Source: Flavobacterium sp.
GTDB taxonomy: Bacteria > Bacteroidota > Bacteroidia > Flavobacteriales > Flavobacteriaceae
Length of the DNA: 64,000 nt
NCBI RefSeq assembly: GCF_029945805.1
Contig: NZ_JAQSDH010000022.1
Span: forward strand, 62,001-126,000
Reading direction: 5' to 3'
Below, piece after piece: positions 6,751-16,207 of the stretch. The translations under genes and the position numbers were made by a program. Numbering within the stretch: the first letter of the stretch is position 1; every line of letters starts with the position of its first letter. The notes under the pieces are model-generated. The model made no database searches and was not told where the DNA came from. It saw only the letters and a list, made by a program, of their open reading frames with translations.

Positions 6751-9405
6751 ATGTACAAAGCTCTTTTCTTAGTATTAATAAGTTCATTCGCCTTCTCCCA
6801 AACCCGCACCATCACCGGTGTGGTTTCTGATTCTATAAATATTCCTTTAGAAAGTGCCAACATCATAGCAAAACCATTACAGGATACTGCTCAACTTAAA
6901 TTTGCCATTGCAGATAACAAAGGACGTTACCGTTTAGAGTTAGAAAACGCCATAAAATATGAAGTAACTGCTTCGTACATCGGTTTTGTTGAAGAAGTAC
7001 TCCTTATCGAGCCCAACTCTTCTATTACTTCACACAATTTCAAACTTAGAGCTACAGGACAACAGCTTAAAGAAATCGTAATCAAACACGAGTACAAACC
7101 CATTGTGGTCAAGAAAGACACTCTTACTTATGATGTAAAAGCATTCGCCAATGGCAACGAAAGGAAGATGAAGGAAGTACTCGAAAAACTTCCGGGAGTT
7201 GAAGTGGATAAAAAAGGAAACATAACCGTTCAAGGCAAGAAAGTTACTAAAATGCTGGTGGAAGGCAAATCCTTTTTTGGTGGAGGAAGCAAACTAGCTG
7301 TAGAAAATATCCCTGCAGATGCGTTAGATAAAATTGAAGTGATAGACCATTTCAATCAAGTTGGTTTCATGAAGCAAGTTTCAGACAGTGATGATTTAGC
7401 CATGAATGTAAAACTAAAAGAAAACAAAAAGAAATTCGTTTTTGGCGATATCGAAGCGGGTGTTGGCAACAACGAATATAATTTCGCGCACACCGGACTA
7501 TTTTATTATTCGCCCAAAACCAATTTTAGTTTTATTGGCGACATCAACAATATAGGCAGAAGCACCTTTACTTTCGAGGATTTAATGCGTTTTGACGGCG
7601 GAATTAGCAGCTTTCTTTCGGGCAGAAAATCATTCACTAATTTGTATTCGTTTACCAATGACAATACAGATGTAGTACAAAACAAGTCACAATTTGGCGC
7701 ACTTAATTTTAGTATTGATGCTTCAGATAAATGGAATATTTCTGGTTATGGTATTTTCTCTAAGATATTCATGGCATCCAAAACAGAAAGCACAAATGAA
7801 TATTTGCAAAACAGCACCATCAGCTTCGAAAACAAATTACAAAATAACGACAGCCGTTCTGTACTAGGAATCGGAAATATTAAACTAGATTATTCTCCAA
7901 AAAAGAATGAAAAATGGTATTATAACGCCCAAGTACAATCGAGTACTAACGACATTAACGCTACTCTAAATTCGGTTACCGATATAAACAATACAACATT
8001 TAAAACCCTCAGTCAAGCCGATAATGTTTCTGTAAAACAATACATCGAATGGCATAAAAACTACAATACGCATCACACAACAACTTTTGTGGTCAATCAA
8101 GCCTACGAAAACAATACACCACAAAACCAATGGTTGACCAATCAGCCTTTTCTAGACGGATTAATTCCGTTGCAAACAGATACCAACTATAACATTGAAC
8201 AAGTAAAAAAGATAAAAAACAACAGTGTTGATGCGCTATTTAAACATTATTGGATATTAAACAACTTCAATCATTTGTATACGGTTCTGGGTAATAATTA
8301 TGGGTATTCAAATTATGAAACTTCAGAGAAACAAGTGTTAACCAACGGAACTGTTAATGATTTTGCAACAGCCGGATTTGGTAATAAGGTGAACTATCAA
8401 TTGAACGATGCATACATTGGCTTCGAATACAAATTCAAAATAGGAAAATGGACAAACAAGCCCGGACTTTATTTGCATCAATATACTTTAAAAACAAACC
8501 AAACTGCGGCTAACTTTTCTATATCAAAAACGCTCTTACAGCCCCAATGGAATAGTGATTATGAATTCAATAAATCGGAAGCAATAAACTTTACGTATCG
8601 ATTAGCCAATACTTTTCCCGAAGTTAGTCAATTGGCAAATCAGTTTACGTTACAGAGTTACAATACGGTTTTCAAAGGAAATGCTTTACTCGAGAACGAG
8701 CAATACCACACAGCAAATCTGCGGTACTCAAAAACCAATATGTATCGTGGCATTATGCTTAACGCTATGGCAAGCTTCAACAAAAAAGTAAAAACCACAA
8801 GAAATGTAATTGAACTTGACGGAATAAACCAATTCAACACGCCTATCTTAACTGATAATCCGGAAACCAATTGGCGTTTTAATGGTTCAATAACTAAAAA
8901 GCTATATCGTTTCAACTTGAAATTAAATTCGAATGTAAGTTGGTTTAACTATATTCAGACCATAAACAATACTACATCAACAAACAATAGAAACAATCAA
9001 GAACTGGGAATTTCTCTAAAAACAGCTCACAAAAAATGGCCCGATTTCAGTATCGGATACACAAAAGGATTCAGCCAGTTTTCGGGACTAACAAAATCAA
9101 ATTTTCAATCAGATGAATTTAATACTGATCTAGAAGTTACTTTTTTAAAGTATTGGATTTACAAAATCGAATACCAAAATCTAAAAAACACAAACAATAC
9201 CAATCAAACGAATTACTTTGAAATGGCGAATACATCACTACGACATCAAGAAAAAAATAGTCCTTTTGGTTTTGAGTTTTCAATCAATAATTTGCTCAAT
9301 CTAAAAGCTAAAAATGAGTATTCTTTTTCTGATTATGTAATAAGCCAACGAAACACCTATGTATTGCCAAGAGTATTTTTATTTACGGTAAGTTACAAAT
9401 TGTAA
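6751..9405 (+). CDS. Outer-membrane beta-barrel protein with carboxypeptidase-like N-domain (TonB-receptor-like)
   Basis: 884 residues. Signal peptide 1-16 (ends FAFSQ), then a carboxypeptidase-regulatory-like beta-sandwich (about 20-105, 'GVVSDSINIPLESANI'), a plug-like region (about 110-215, 'LEKLPGVEVDKKGNITVQGK'), and a long barrel region to the end with many alternating aromatic strands and a C-terminal aromatic strand. This is the architecture of Bacteroidota outer-membrane barrel proteins related to TonB-dependent receptors. No clear TonB box can be seen. The cargo is unknown; the five GLPGLI genes and two small secreted proteins just upstream make a shared substrate or assembly role plausible. 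Confidence 0.85.
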   Translation: MYKALFLVLISSFAFSQTRTITGVVSDSINIPLESANIIAKPLQDTAQLKFAIADNKGRYRLELENAIKYEVTASYIGFVEEVLLIEPNSSITSHNFKLRATGQQLKEIVIKHEYKPIVVKKDTLTYDVKAFANGNERKMKEVLEKLPGVEVDKKGNITVQGKKVTKMLVEGKSFFGGGSKLAVENIPADALDKIEVIDHFNQVGFMKQVSDSDDLAMNVKLKENKKKFVFGDIEAGVGNNEYNFAHTGLFYYSPKTNFSFIGDINNIGRSTFTFEDLMRFDGGISSFLSGRKSFTNLYSFTNDNTDVVQNKSQFGALNFSIDASDKWNISGYGIFSKIFMASKTESTNEYLQNSTISFENKLQNNDSRSVLGIGNIKLDYSPKKNEKWYYNAQVQSSTNDINATLNSVTDINNTTFKTLSQADNVSVKQYIEWHKNYNTHHTTTFVVNQAYENNTPQNQWLTNQPFLDGLIPLQTDTNYNIEQVKKIKNNSVDALFKHYWILNNFNHLYTVLGNNYGYSNYETSEKQVLTNGTVNDFATAGFGNKVNYQLNDAYIGFEYKFKIGKWTNKPGLYLHQYTLKTNQTAANFSISKTLLQPQWNSDYEFNKSEAINFTYRLANTFPEVSQLANQFTLQSYNTVFKGNALLENEQYHTANLRYSKTNMYRGIMLNAMASFNKKVKTTRNVIELDGINQFNTPILTDNPETNWRFNGSITKKLYRFNLKLNSNVSWFNYIQTINNTTSTNNRNNQELGISLKTAHKKWPDFSIGYTKGFSQFSGLTKSNFQSDEFNTDLEVTFLKYWIYKIEYQNLKNTNNTNQTNYFEMANTSLRHQEKNSPFGFEFSINNLLNLKAKNEYSFSDYVISQRNTYVLPRVFLFTVSYKL

Positions 9406-9406
9406 A

Positions 9407-9433
9407 AAAACCCAACCATAACAGTTGGGTTTT
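9407..9433. terminator. Bidirectional terminator
   Basis: AAAACCCAAC and GTTGGGTTTT form a 10-bp stem with a short loop between two convergent genes (6751 on plus, 9448 on minus). A- and T-runs on both sides let it work for both strands. Confidence 0.85.
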
Positions 9434-9447
9434 CAATTGATATTAAT

Positions 9448-10020
9448 TTACAATTTAAAAACAGCTCCAATATTTATAGAACCATAACCATTTTTAAGAG
9501 TAGCATCTTTCGCAGCATTGGTTAATCCAGCCATTCCTTGGTAATCCACTAAAAGACTTAACTTTTTAGTCAACTCAAATTTATACCCAATACCCACATT
9601 AAATCCAACCTGAACCTTATTGAAATCATCTTTAACATCCACATCGCCTAATTTTGCATAAGTTAGTAAGCCAACACTCGGTCCAAAATTTAAATTCCAT
9701 TTTCGTTCTTTACCAAAATGCCAGTTCGCGTTCAAAGGAACAGTAAGATAACTCAATCCCAGTATGGTATCACTCACATCAGACCCCATGGTTTGATAAT
9801 GCAGCCCCGAACGAATACTCCAGCGGTTGTTCAAATAATAGTCTGCTCCAACGCCAATACTTAAGGTAGAAATCGCATCATTGTCAGAAGTGTCGCTTCC
9901 ATAAAAATTTGAAATTGAAAAACCAACTTGAGGAATAAGCTCAATAGTTCCTTTTTCTCTTTGTTGCGCTTGAGTCATCCCTACGCAAAGAATTGCCAGT
10001 GCCAAAATAATTTTTTTCAT
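9448..10020 (-). CDS. Small outer-membrane beta-barrel protein (porin family)
   Basis: 190 residues. The signal peptide (about 1-18) ends 'GMTQAQ'. The rest shows alternating short strands ('IGVGADYYLNNRWSIRSGLHY', broken into amphipathic strands) and a terminal 'NIGAVFKL', typical of eight-stranded OMP_b-brl type barrels of Bacteroidota. It probably sits in the outer membrane; its ligand, if any, is unknown. It stands alone on the minus strand, with terminator-like hairpins on both sides. Confidence 0.8.
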   Translation of the reverse strand: MKKIILALAILCVGMTQAQQREKGTIELIPQVGFSISNFYGSDTSDNDAISTLSIGVGADYYLNNRWSIRSGLHYQTMGSDVSDTILGLSYLTVPLNANWHFGKERKWNLNFGPSVGLLTYAKLGDVDVKDDFNKVQVGFNVGIGYKFELTKKLSLLVDYQGMAGLTNAAKDATLKNGYGSINIGAVFKL

Positions 10021-10118
10021 GTTTTTGTCATTTATGATTAAACGACAAATCTATAATTATCACGATGTGATATTCCTTACAAAACGTTAATTAACTTTTA
10101 TATAAGGCGTTAAATAAA

Positions 10119-10150
10119 ACAAAAAACCCAACTGCTAGAGTTGGGTTTTA
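10119..10150 (-). terminator. Terminator of the fabH-accB-accC operon
   Basis: AAAACCCAACT / AGTTGGGTTTT with a 5-base loop (GCTAG), directly downstream of the accC stop on the minus strand and followed by a T-rich run. The stem is close in sequence to the one at 9407. Confidence 0.85.
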
Positions 10151-10155
10151 AATAG

Positions 10156-11502
10156 TTATTCTGGATCGTTCATTTTAAAAGTATCCATAAAGGCTGTTGT
10201 ATAATTTCCGGCCACATAATCGGGTTCGTCCATCAGTTGTCTATGAAAAGGGATGGTGGTTTTAATGCCTTCAATCACAAATTCATCCAGAGCACGTTTC
10301 ATTTTATTGATGGCTTCCTGTCTGGTTTGCGCAGTGGTAATCAACTTCGCAATCATCGAATCATAGTTTGGCGGAATGGTATATCCTGCATAAACGTGCG
10401 TATCCAATCGAACTCCATGTCCTCCTGGAGCATGCAAAGTGGTTATTTTTCCTGGTGAAGGTCTGAAATCATTATACGGATCTTCCGCATTGATACGACA
10501 TTCAATAGCATGCAATTGTGGCAAGTAGTTCTTACCCGAAATTGGCACACCAGCAGCTACTAAAATCTGCTCCCGAATCAAATCGTAATCAATAACTTGT
10601 TCCGTAATAGGATGCTCTACTTGTATACGCGTATTCATTTCCATAAAATAGAAATTTCTATGCTTATCTACCAAAAACTCTACGGTTCCTGCTCCTTCAT
10701 ATTTGATAAACTCCGCAGCTTTAACCGCAGCTTCGCCCATATTGTGACGTAATTCGTCCGTCATAAAAGGTGAAGGAGTTTCTTCTGTTAATTTTTGGTG
10801 ACGACGTTGTACCGAGCAATCTCTTTCCGATAAGTGACATGCTTTTCCGTATGAATCTCCAACAACTTGTATTTCTATATGTCTTGGTTCTTCAATTAAT
10901 TTCTCTAAATACATTCCGTCATTTCCGAATGCAGCAGCAGATTCCTGACGAGCACTTTCCCATGCTTTCAATAAATCTTCTTCTTTCCAAACCGCACGCA
11001 TTCCTTTTCCGCCACCACCGGCAGTTGCTTTAAGCATTACCGGGAAGCCCATTCCTTTAGACAATTCAAGTGCTTGCTCGTAAGATTCTAGCAATCCTTC
11101 CGAACCAGGAACACAAGGAACACCGGCAGCTTTCATGGTAGCTTTTGCCGAAGCTTTGTCTCCCATTCTATCAATCATCTCAGGCGAAGCACCAATAAAC
11201 TTGATACCATGTTCCTGACAAATTTTAGAGAATTTAGCATTTTCGGATAGGAAACCGTATCCAGGATGGATGGCGTCTGCATTAGTAATTTCTGCAGCCG
11301 CTATAATATTGGACATTTTTAAATAGGACAAATTACTTGGCGGAGGTCCAATGCAAACAGCTTCGTCTGCAAATTTTACGTGTAAACTTTCCGCATCCGC
11401 AGTGGAATAAACCGCTACCGTTTTAATGCCCATCTCACGACAAGTCCTAATTACACGAAGTGCAATTTCCCCTCTATTGGCAATTAATATTTTTTTAAAC
11501 AT
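10156..11502 (-). CDS. accC: Biotin carboxylase subunit of acetyl-CoA carboxylase
   Basis: 448 residues, the usual length. It carboxylates biotin on BCCP using ATP and bicarbonate, the first half-reaction of malonyl-CoA formation for fatty acid synthesis. It opens with '[12 protein letters not shown]', has the ATP-grasp glycine loop GGGGKG at 162-167, and carries the late motif '[14 protein letters not shown]' near 287. It is the last gene of the fabH-accB-accC operon and lies 96 bp after accB, with an AT-rich inverted repeat in that gap. Confidence 0.97.
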   Translation of the reverse strand: MFKKILIANRGEIALRVIRTCREMGIKTVAVYSTADAESLHVKFADEAVCIGPPPSNLSYLKMSNIIAAAEITNADAIHPGYGFLSENAKFSKICQEHGIKFIGASPEMIDRMGDKASAKATMKAAGVPCVPGSEGLLESYEQALELSKGMGFPVMLKATAGGGGKGMRAVWKEEDLLKAWESARQESAAAFGNDGMYLEKLIEEPRHIEIQVVGDSYGKACHLSERDCSVQRRHQKLTEETPSPFMTDELRHNMGEAAVKAAEFIKYEGAGTVEFLVDKHRNFYFMEMNTRIQVEHPITEQVIDYDLIREQILVAAGVPISGKNYLPQLHAIECRINAEDPYNDFRPSPGKITTLHAPGGHGVRLDTHVYAGYTIPPNYDSMIAKLITTAQTRQEAINKMKRALDEFVIEGIKTTIPFHRQLMDEPDYVAGNYTTAFMDTFKMNDPE

Positions 11503-11533
11503 CTTAATAGGATTATTTTAAATTATAAATTAT

Positions 11534-11591
11534 AAATTTTAAATGATTTAGATGAACGATGAATAAATTCATAATTCAAAATTTAAAATTT
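11534..11591. repeat. AT-rich inverted repeat between accB and accC
   Basis: AAATTTTAAAT (11534-11544) is matched by its exact reverse complement at 11581-11591, with a 36-base spacer. In RNA it would form a weak stem inside the operon. Many flavobacterial intergenic gaps hold similar AT-rich arms; function unknown. Confidence 0.5.
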
Positions 11592-11598
11592 AAAATAA

Positions 11599-12072
11599 TT
11601 ATGATGGATCAACTAAGAATAAAGGTTGGTCAAATTCAACTGGTGACATATCGTCGACAAGAATTTTTACAATTTTTCCAGTAATTTCTGCTTCAATTTC
11701 GTTGAACAATTTCATTGCTTCTACTACACAAAGCACATCGCCTTTTCCAATAGTAGTTCCTACTTCAACAAAAACCGCTTTGTCCGGAGATGGTTTGCGG
11801 TAGAACGTTCCAATCATTGGAGATTTGATAGTCACATATTTTGAATTTTCCTCGGGTGCAGCTGGTGCAGCTGGTGTTACTGGAGCAACTGGCGCTGGAG
11901 CAGCAGACATTGCCTGATGCATTGGTGCTTGTTGTACATAAGTAATATCTGGCGAGTTTCCTTCTAATGTTGTTCTAATCGTAATTTTAATTTCTCCCGT
12001 TTCCAATTTTACTTCAGCAACTCCCGAATTGGATACAAATTTGATTAGGTTTTGAATTTCTTTTAAATCCAT
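11599..12072 (-). CDS. accB: Biotin carboxyl carrier protein of acetyl-CoA carboxylase
   Basis: 157 residues. An N-terminal helical domain (1-45) leads to a flexible Ala/Pro linker (about 50-73) and a biotinyl domain. The biotin acceptor is Lys121 in 'VEAMKLFNEI'. It carries carboxybiotin between AccC and the carboxyltransferase. The gene follows fabH after 19 bp and precedes accC, so chain initiation and malonyl-CoA supply are co-transcribed. Confidence 0.97.
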   Translation of the reverse strand: MDLKEIQNLIKFVSNSGVAEVKLETGEIKITIRTTLEGNSPDITYVQQAPMHQAMSAAPAPVAPVTPAAPAAPEENSKYVTIKSPMIGTFYRKPSPDKAVFVEVGTTIGKGDVLCVVEAMKLFNEIEAEITGKIVKILVDDMSPVEFDQPLFLVDPS

Positions 12073-12091
12073 GATTTATTTTTTAGTTAGT

Positions 12092-13090
12092 TTATTGTTT
12101 GTTGTATGCCCATTTCAGGTAGATGGAACCCCATGTGAAGCCACCACCAAATGCTGCAAAAATTAAATTATCCCCTTTTTTTAATTTGTGTTCAAAATCA
12201 CTTAGCAACAAAGGCAAAGTAGCCGATGTTGTATTTCCGTATTTTTGGATATTCACTAATACCTTTTCCTCATCAAGCCCCATTCTGTTTGCCGTAGCAT
12301 CGATAATTCTTTTATTTGCCTGATGCGCAATTAACCAGTTTACATCTTCTTTAGTAAGGTTATTGCGTTCCATTATTTTTTCACTAACATCCGCCATTCC
12401 TGAAACTGCATATTTGAAAACTGTTTTTCCATCTTGAAAAACAAAATGCTGCCCATTTTCAACGGTTTCTTTTGATGGAGGCAAAATAGATCCACCGGCG
12501 TCAATTTTTAAATATTCTCTACCTATTCCATCGCTTTTCAATAATTCATCCTGCAATCCTAACCCTTCGTAATTTGGCTCGAATAATACAGCTCCAGCGC
12601 CATCTCCGAAAATAATACAAGTTGCTCTATCCGTGTAATCAATTATAGAAGACATTTTATCGGCACCAATTAAAAGTACTTTTTTATACCTTCCGGATTG
12701 GATATAAGCGGCGGCGGCTGACATTCCGTATAAAAAGCTAGAACATGCTGCTTGTAAATCGTAGGCAAAAGCATTTACCGCTCCAATTTGTGTTGCTACA
12801 AAAACTCCTGTTGAAGCCACTGGCATGTCAGGCGTTGTAGTTGCCATAATTACCAAATCAATTTCTGCTGGATTAATATTCGCTTTCGCAATTAAATTCT
12901 GTGCGGCTTTGATAGCCATAAAAGAAGTGCCTTTACCTTTTTCTTTTAGTATTCTTCTTTCTTTAATTCCAGTGCGTGTAGTAATCCATTCATCATTAGT
13001 ATCGACCAAAGTTTCCAATAGTTGATTTGAGAGTACAAATTCGGGGACATAAGCTCCAACTGCGGTGATTGCGGCTGTGATTGTATTCAT
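12092..13090 (-). CDS. fabH: 3-oxoacyl-ACP synthase III
   Basis: 332 residues. It condenses an acyl-CoA starter with malonyl-ACP to begin fatty acid synthesis. The catalytic Cys116 lies in 'DLQAACSSFLYGM', the His in 'LIAHQANKRI' near 255 and the Asn in 'YGNTTSATLP' near 285, a full triad. It is first in the fabH-accB-accC operon. The 5' leader contains a short hairpin (CACACT / AGTGAG, about 13112-13127) whose role is unknown. Confidence 0.97.
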   Translation of the reverse strand: MNTITAAITAVGAYVPEFVLSNQLLETLVDTNDEWITTRTGIKERRILKEKGKGTSFMAIKAAQNLIAKANINPAEIDLVIMATTTPDMPVASTGVFVATQIGAVNAFAYDLQAACSSFLYGMSAAAAYIQSGRYKKVLLIGADKMSSIIDYTDRATCIIFGDGAGAVLFEPNYEGLGLQDELLKSDGIGREYLKIDAGGSILPPSKETVENGQHFVFQDGKTVFKYAVSGMADVSEKIMERNNLTKEDVNWLIAHQANKRIIDATANRMGLDEEKVLVNIQKYGNTTSATLPLLLSDFEHKLKKGDNLIFAAFGGGFTWGSIYLKWAYNKQ

Positions 13091-13202
13091 AAAACGGTTT
13101 TTTTTCTTCTCACTTTTTTTAGTGTGAAAAGTTGTGGAAATTACGAAAAAAAATTACACCTAACTTCATTTAAAGCGTGATATTTATTTAAATTCTTTAA
13201 AA

Positions 13203-13229
13203 CAAAAAACTCCCACAAAGTGAGAGTTA
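13203..13229 (-). terminator. Terminator after rpmF
   Basis: On the minus strand AACTCTCAC / GTGGGAGTT (one wobble pair) is followed by a T-rich run. It lies 20 bp beyond the rpmF stop and separates yceD-rpmF from fabH. Confidence 0.75.
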
Positions 13230-13249
13230 GCTTTTGTCAAAAACTTTAA

Positions 13250-13444
13250 TTATGCAACAGCTACCGATTTATCAATAACTACTTGTCCTCTATAGTACAT
13301 TTTACCTTCATGCCAGTAAGCTCTGTGGTATAAATGTGCTTCACCAGTGATAGGGCAAGTTGCGATTTGAGCAACAGTTGCTTTATAGTGAGTTCTTCTT
13401 TTATCTCTTCTAGTTTTCGAGATTTTTCTCTTAGGATGTGCCAT
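13250..13444 (-). CDS. rpmF: Ribosomal protein L32
   Basis: 64 residues, beginning '[20 protein letters not shown]', the L32 signature. It is a small basic protein of the large ribosomal subunit. The gene follows yceD after only 9 bp, the common yceD-rpmF pairing in bacteria. The zinc-ribbon cysteines of some L32 proteins are mostly absent (a single Cys near 'ATCPITGEA'). Confidence 0.97.
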   Translation of the reverse strand: MAHPKRKISKTRRDKRRTHYKATVAQIATCPITGEAHLYHRAYWHEGKMYYRGQVVIDKSVAVA

Positions 13445-13453
13445 TTTACTGTA

Positions 13454-13993
13454 TTATTTATCCGTTAATAGTTTTTTTAATTGGTCCCAACGCGGATCCG
13501 TATCTTCTTCTTTATTCTCTTTTTTTACTTCTTTAACCTGCAATTCTTTTAGTTTTTCTAATGCCTCCGTTTGCAAAGTACCATCCTTTACTCCGGGATG
13601 AATCCTTTTTAGCGGAACAGACAACACTATCATTTCGTAAATGTATTGTGAAACATCTATCTGATGTTCGCCATGAGGTAAAATCAACATTTCATCATTA
13701 TCATTGTTGAATTCTTCTCCAAACTGCACTACTATTTTAATTTTACCTTTAATTGGTAAATCAAATTGCTCGCCTGTCAAATCACATGGCACATTAACTG
13801 TACCACTATGTTTAAAGGAAATCTCGAGCATTGTTTCTTTTTTATCAAGAACAACATCTGCTGTAATATCACAATTTTCAAATTCATCAAAACCAAACTC
13901 GTCAAAGAACTTTTTACCAATTTTAAATTCAAACTGATGCTTTCCTAATTTTAATCCAATGAAAGGAATTAAATATTCATTCGTACTTTTCAT
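13454..13993 (-). CDS. YceD/DUF177 family protein
   Basis: 179 residues. Homologues of YceD sit next to rpmF and are linked to 23S rRNA accumulation. Here the conserved 'VPCDLTGEQFDLPIKG' (about 92-107) has only one Cys of the usual pair. An acidic segment ('NDNDEMLILP') follows and the C-terminus is lysine/glutamate rich. Its start is at ATG 13993, with a Bacteroidota-type promoter about 40 bp upstream. It is co-transcribed with rpmF. Confidence 0.88.
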   Translation of the reverse strand: MKSTNEYLIPFIGLKLGKHQFEFKIGKKFFDEFGFDEFENCDITADVVLDKKETMLEISFKHSGTVNVPCDLTGEQFDLPIKGKIKIVVQFGEEFNNDNDEMLILPHGEHQIDVSQYIYEMIVLSVPLKRIHPGVKDGTLQTEALEKLKELQVKEVKKENKEEDTDPRWDQLKKLLTDK

Positions 13994-14026
13994 CTAAACA
14001 ACAATTTGAGCCCTAAATCGGGAGTG

Positions 14027-14055
14027 CAAAGATATAAAATTATTGCAATTTCAAA
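14027..14055 (-). promoter_or_regulatory. Promoter for yceD-rpmF
   Basis: On the minus strand a TTTG (14052-14055) is followed after 17 bases by TATCTTTG (14027-14034), close to the Bacteroidota consensus TTTG-N19-TAnnTTTG. It lies about 34 bp upstream of the yceD start. Confidence 0.6.
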
Positions 14056-14077
14056 AGCGTTATAAACATTTTTTTGT

Positions 14078-15124
14078 TTATAACTGTTTTTCTTTGATTT
14101 TCAGTGGGTTTTTACTCATTTCCTGATAACGATTTCTCGAATGATAGATGTCAATTGCGGTATAAACGGCTTCTTTAAACGAATTATAATCAGCAACGCC
14201 CTTTCCTGCAATTTCATAAGCAGTTCCATGATCTGGTGAAGTTCTGATTTTATTTAGTCCAGCTGTATAATTTACTCCCCTTCCAAATGATAATGTTTTA
14301 AACGGAATTAACCCCTGATCGTGATAAGTTGCTAAAACGGCATCATATTTTTCATATTGGCTGCTGCCAAAAAATCCATCTGCTGCATAAGGACCAAATA
14401 CAAGCGTTCCTTTTTCAAATAATTTCTTTATTACCGGCTTTAATAGTTCATCATCTTCTTTTCCGATTACGCCATTGTCTCCTGCGTGTGGATTCAAAGC
14501 CAAAACTGCTATTTTTGGTTTGTTGATGCCAAAATCTTGAATCAAAGAAAGTTTTATGGTTTCGATTTTTTGAACCATTAATTTCTCCGTAAGATGTTTT
14601 GCTACTTCATTGACCGGAATATGATCTGTAAGCAATCCAACTTTCAAATTATCATTAACCATAAACATTAAAGCATCGCCTTCTAATTCTTTATCTAAAT
14701 AATCAGTATGCCCGGGGAATTTAAATTCTTCCGATTGAATGTTGTATTTATTGATTGGCGCTGTGACCAAAACATCAATTTGACCATCTTTCAAAGCTTT
14801 GGTTGCCTCAACGAATGATTTAATTGCATATTTACCCATGTTTTCGTCATCGGTTCCAAAATTCAAGTCAACACTTTCTTTCCAAATAGTTAGCACATTG
14901 ATTTTACCAATAACAATTTGATTGATTTGTTCAATACCATGTAAAGGCGTTTCTAATCCTAATGTTTTCTTTATAAAAGACAACACTTTCACATTTGCAA
15001 AAATTACTGGAGTACAAAGTTCCAGCATCCTTGAATCGTCAAAAGTCTTTAAAATGACTTCACTGCCAATTCCGTTCAAATCACCGATAGAAATCCCAAC
15101 GATGATATTTTCTGCTTTTTTCAT
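14078..15124 (-). CDS. pdxA: 4-hydroxythreonine-4-phosphate dehydrogenase
   Basis: 348 residues. It oxidises 4-phosphohydroxy-threonine in the DXP-dependent route to pyridoxal phosphate. Visible motifs are 'GDLNGIGSEV' near the start, 'GHTDYLD' near 138, 'ALNPHAGDNG' near 210 and 'HDQGLIPFK' near 268; the last three supply the metal-binding histidines and Asp. It runs divergently from ribE with a 60-bp gap that must hold both promoters. Confidence 0.95.
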   Translation of the reverse strand: MKKAENIIVGISIGDLNGIGSEVILKTFDDSRMLELCTPVIFANVKVLSFIKKTLGLETPLHGIEQINQIVIGKINVLTIWKESVDLNFGTDDENMGKYAIKSFVEATKALKDGQIDVLVTAPINKYNIQSEEFKFPGHTDYLDKELEGDALMFMVNDNLKVGLLTDHIPVNEVAKHLTEKLMVQKIETIKLSLIQDFGINKPKIAVLALNPHAGDNGVIGKEDDELLKPVIKKLFEKGTLVFGPYAADGFFGSSQYEKYDAVLATYHDQGLIPFKTLSFGRGVNYTAGLNKIRTSPDHGTAYEIAGKGVADYNSFKEAVYTAIDIYHSRNRYQEMSKNPLKIKEKQL

Positions 15125-15184
15125 AAGAAAAACAAGTTATTTATTGCTAATTTTGAAGTGCAAATTTAGTAAAATAAAACCACA

Positions 15185-15772
15185 ATGTTTACAGGAATAA
15201 TTGAAACCCTAGGAATTATAAAAGATTTAATACAAGAAAATGACAATCTTCACATTACCGTTTCCTCTGCCATAACTAATGAGTTGAAAATTGACCAAAG
15301 CGTAGCTCATAACGGCGTTTGTCTTACAGTAGTTGCTATCCATAATGACGAATATACAGTTACCGCAATTAAAGAAACAATTTTAAAGACCAATCTTGGT
15401 GAATGGAATAGTGGCGATTTAATCAATTTGGAACGCGCTATGAAATTAGGCGATCGCCTTGACGGACATATTGTCCAAGGGCACGTTGACCAAGTTGGAA
15501 TCTGTAAATCAATTGAAGAAGCCAATGGAAGTTGGTATTATACTTTTGAATATGATAAAAACCTAGCTAATATTACAATTGAAAAAGGGTCTATTACTGT
15601 AAATGGCGTGAGTCTTACTGTTGTAAATTCTAAAGAAGATGAATTTAGTGTAGCGATTATACCTTACACTTATGAGCATACTAATTTCAAAAAAATTAAA
15701 ATCGGGACAAAAATTAACCTTGAGTTTGATGTTGTCGGAAAATACGTAGCCAGACTAAACGCTTTAAGGTAG
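15185..15772 (+). CDS. ribE: Riboflavin synthase alpha subunit
   Basis: 195 residues. It dismutates two 6,7-dimethyl-8-ribityllumazines to riboflavin. The protein shows the two-fold internal repeat of the family: 'MFTGIIE' at the start, 'HNGVCLTV' near 42 and its partner 'VNGVSLTV' near 139, with 'HIVQGHVDQVG' between them. It ends at a strong palindromic terminator. Confidence 0.96.
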   Translation: MFTGIIETLGIIKDLIQENDNLHITVSSAITNELKIDQSVAHNGVCLTVVAIHNDEYTVTAIKETILKTNLGEWNSGDLINLERAMKLGDRLDGHIVQGHVDQVGICKSIEEANGSWYYTFEYDKNLANITIEKGSITVNGVSLTVVNSKEDEFSVAIIPYTYEHTNFKKIKIGTKINLEFDVVGKYVARLNALR

Positions 15773-15794
15773 TAAATTTTTAAAATCACAGAAA

Positions 15795-15829
15795 CAAAAA
15801 GAGCTTCAAATTAATTTGAAGCTTTTTTT
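15795..15829. terminator. Palindromic bidirectional terminator
   Basis: A perfect 22-bp palindrome (15802-15823, AGCTTCAAATT and its complement) flanked by A and T runs. It ends ribE on plus and overlaps the last codons and stop of the small gene at 15811 on minus. Confidence 0.85.
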
Positions 15830-16029
15830 ATACTTTTTATTTGATTGAGTTTGTAAATTCCATAACACACTGAAAGCATAACTAAAATATATAAGGCTCC
15901 GTCCAAAGGCAGACCTGGTGGCGGTGGCGGTGTGGATGGAGGTGGCGGTTCGGGCGCAGCAAAAACATTAGTTTGCTCCAGGAAAAACACAACCAGAATA
16001 ATTAAAACTCTCTTCGGGACAGTATTCAT
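15811..16029 (-). CDS. Small PID-CTERM-like sorted protein
   Basis: 72 residues: an N-terminal signal (about 1-23, ends NVFAAP), a proline-rich stretch (PEPPPPSTPPPPPGLP), then 'LPLDGALYILVMLSVCYGIY', a hydrophobic helix and a basic tail (KSIKKASN). The P-[LI]-D motif just before the helix plus basic end matches the pattern of PID-CTERM sorting tails found in flavobacteria and thought to be handled by an exosortase-like enzyme. Almost nothing is left as a mature protein. No sortase is nearby. Confidence 0.6.
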   Translation of the reverse strand: MNTVPKRVLIILVVFFLEQTNVFAAPEPPPPSTPPPPPGLPLDGALYILVMLSVCYGIYKLNQIKSIKKASN

Positions 16030-16207
16030 ATTGCGTAAAAGTATAAAAAAAATCTATTTTCCAAAATAAATTCAATATTTAATCGGTAAAGTTAATAGAA
16101 AATTAATGTCTCGCAAACCTGCGCACTAACATATTCAATATTATAGTTAAAAAATCGATAACATACACATATTAACGTTGTATAATCGCTTCCAGTTTTA
16201 AATAATA

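Noticed and set aside
13112..13127. Hairpin in the fabH leader as a riboswitch
   Set aside because: It is a short single stem in an A/T-rich leader without any conserved aptamer core.
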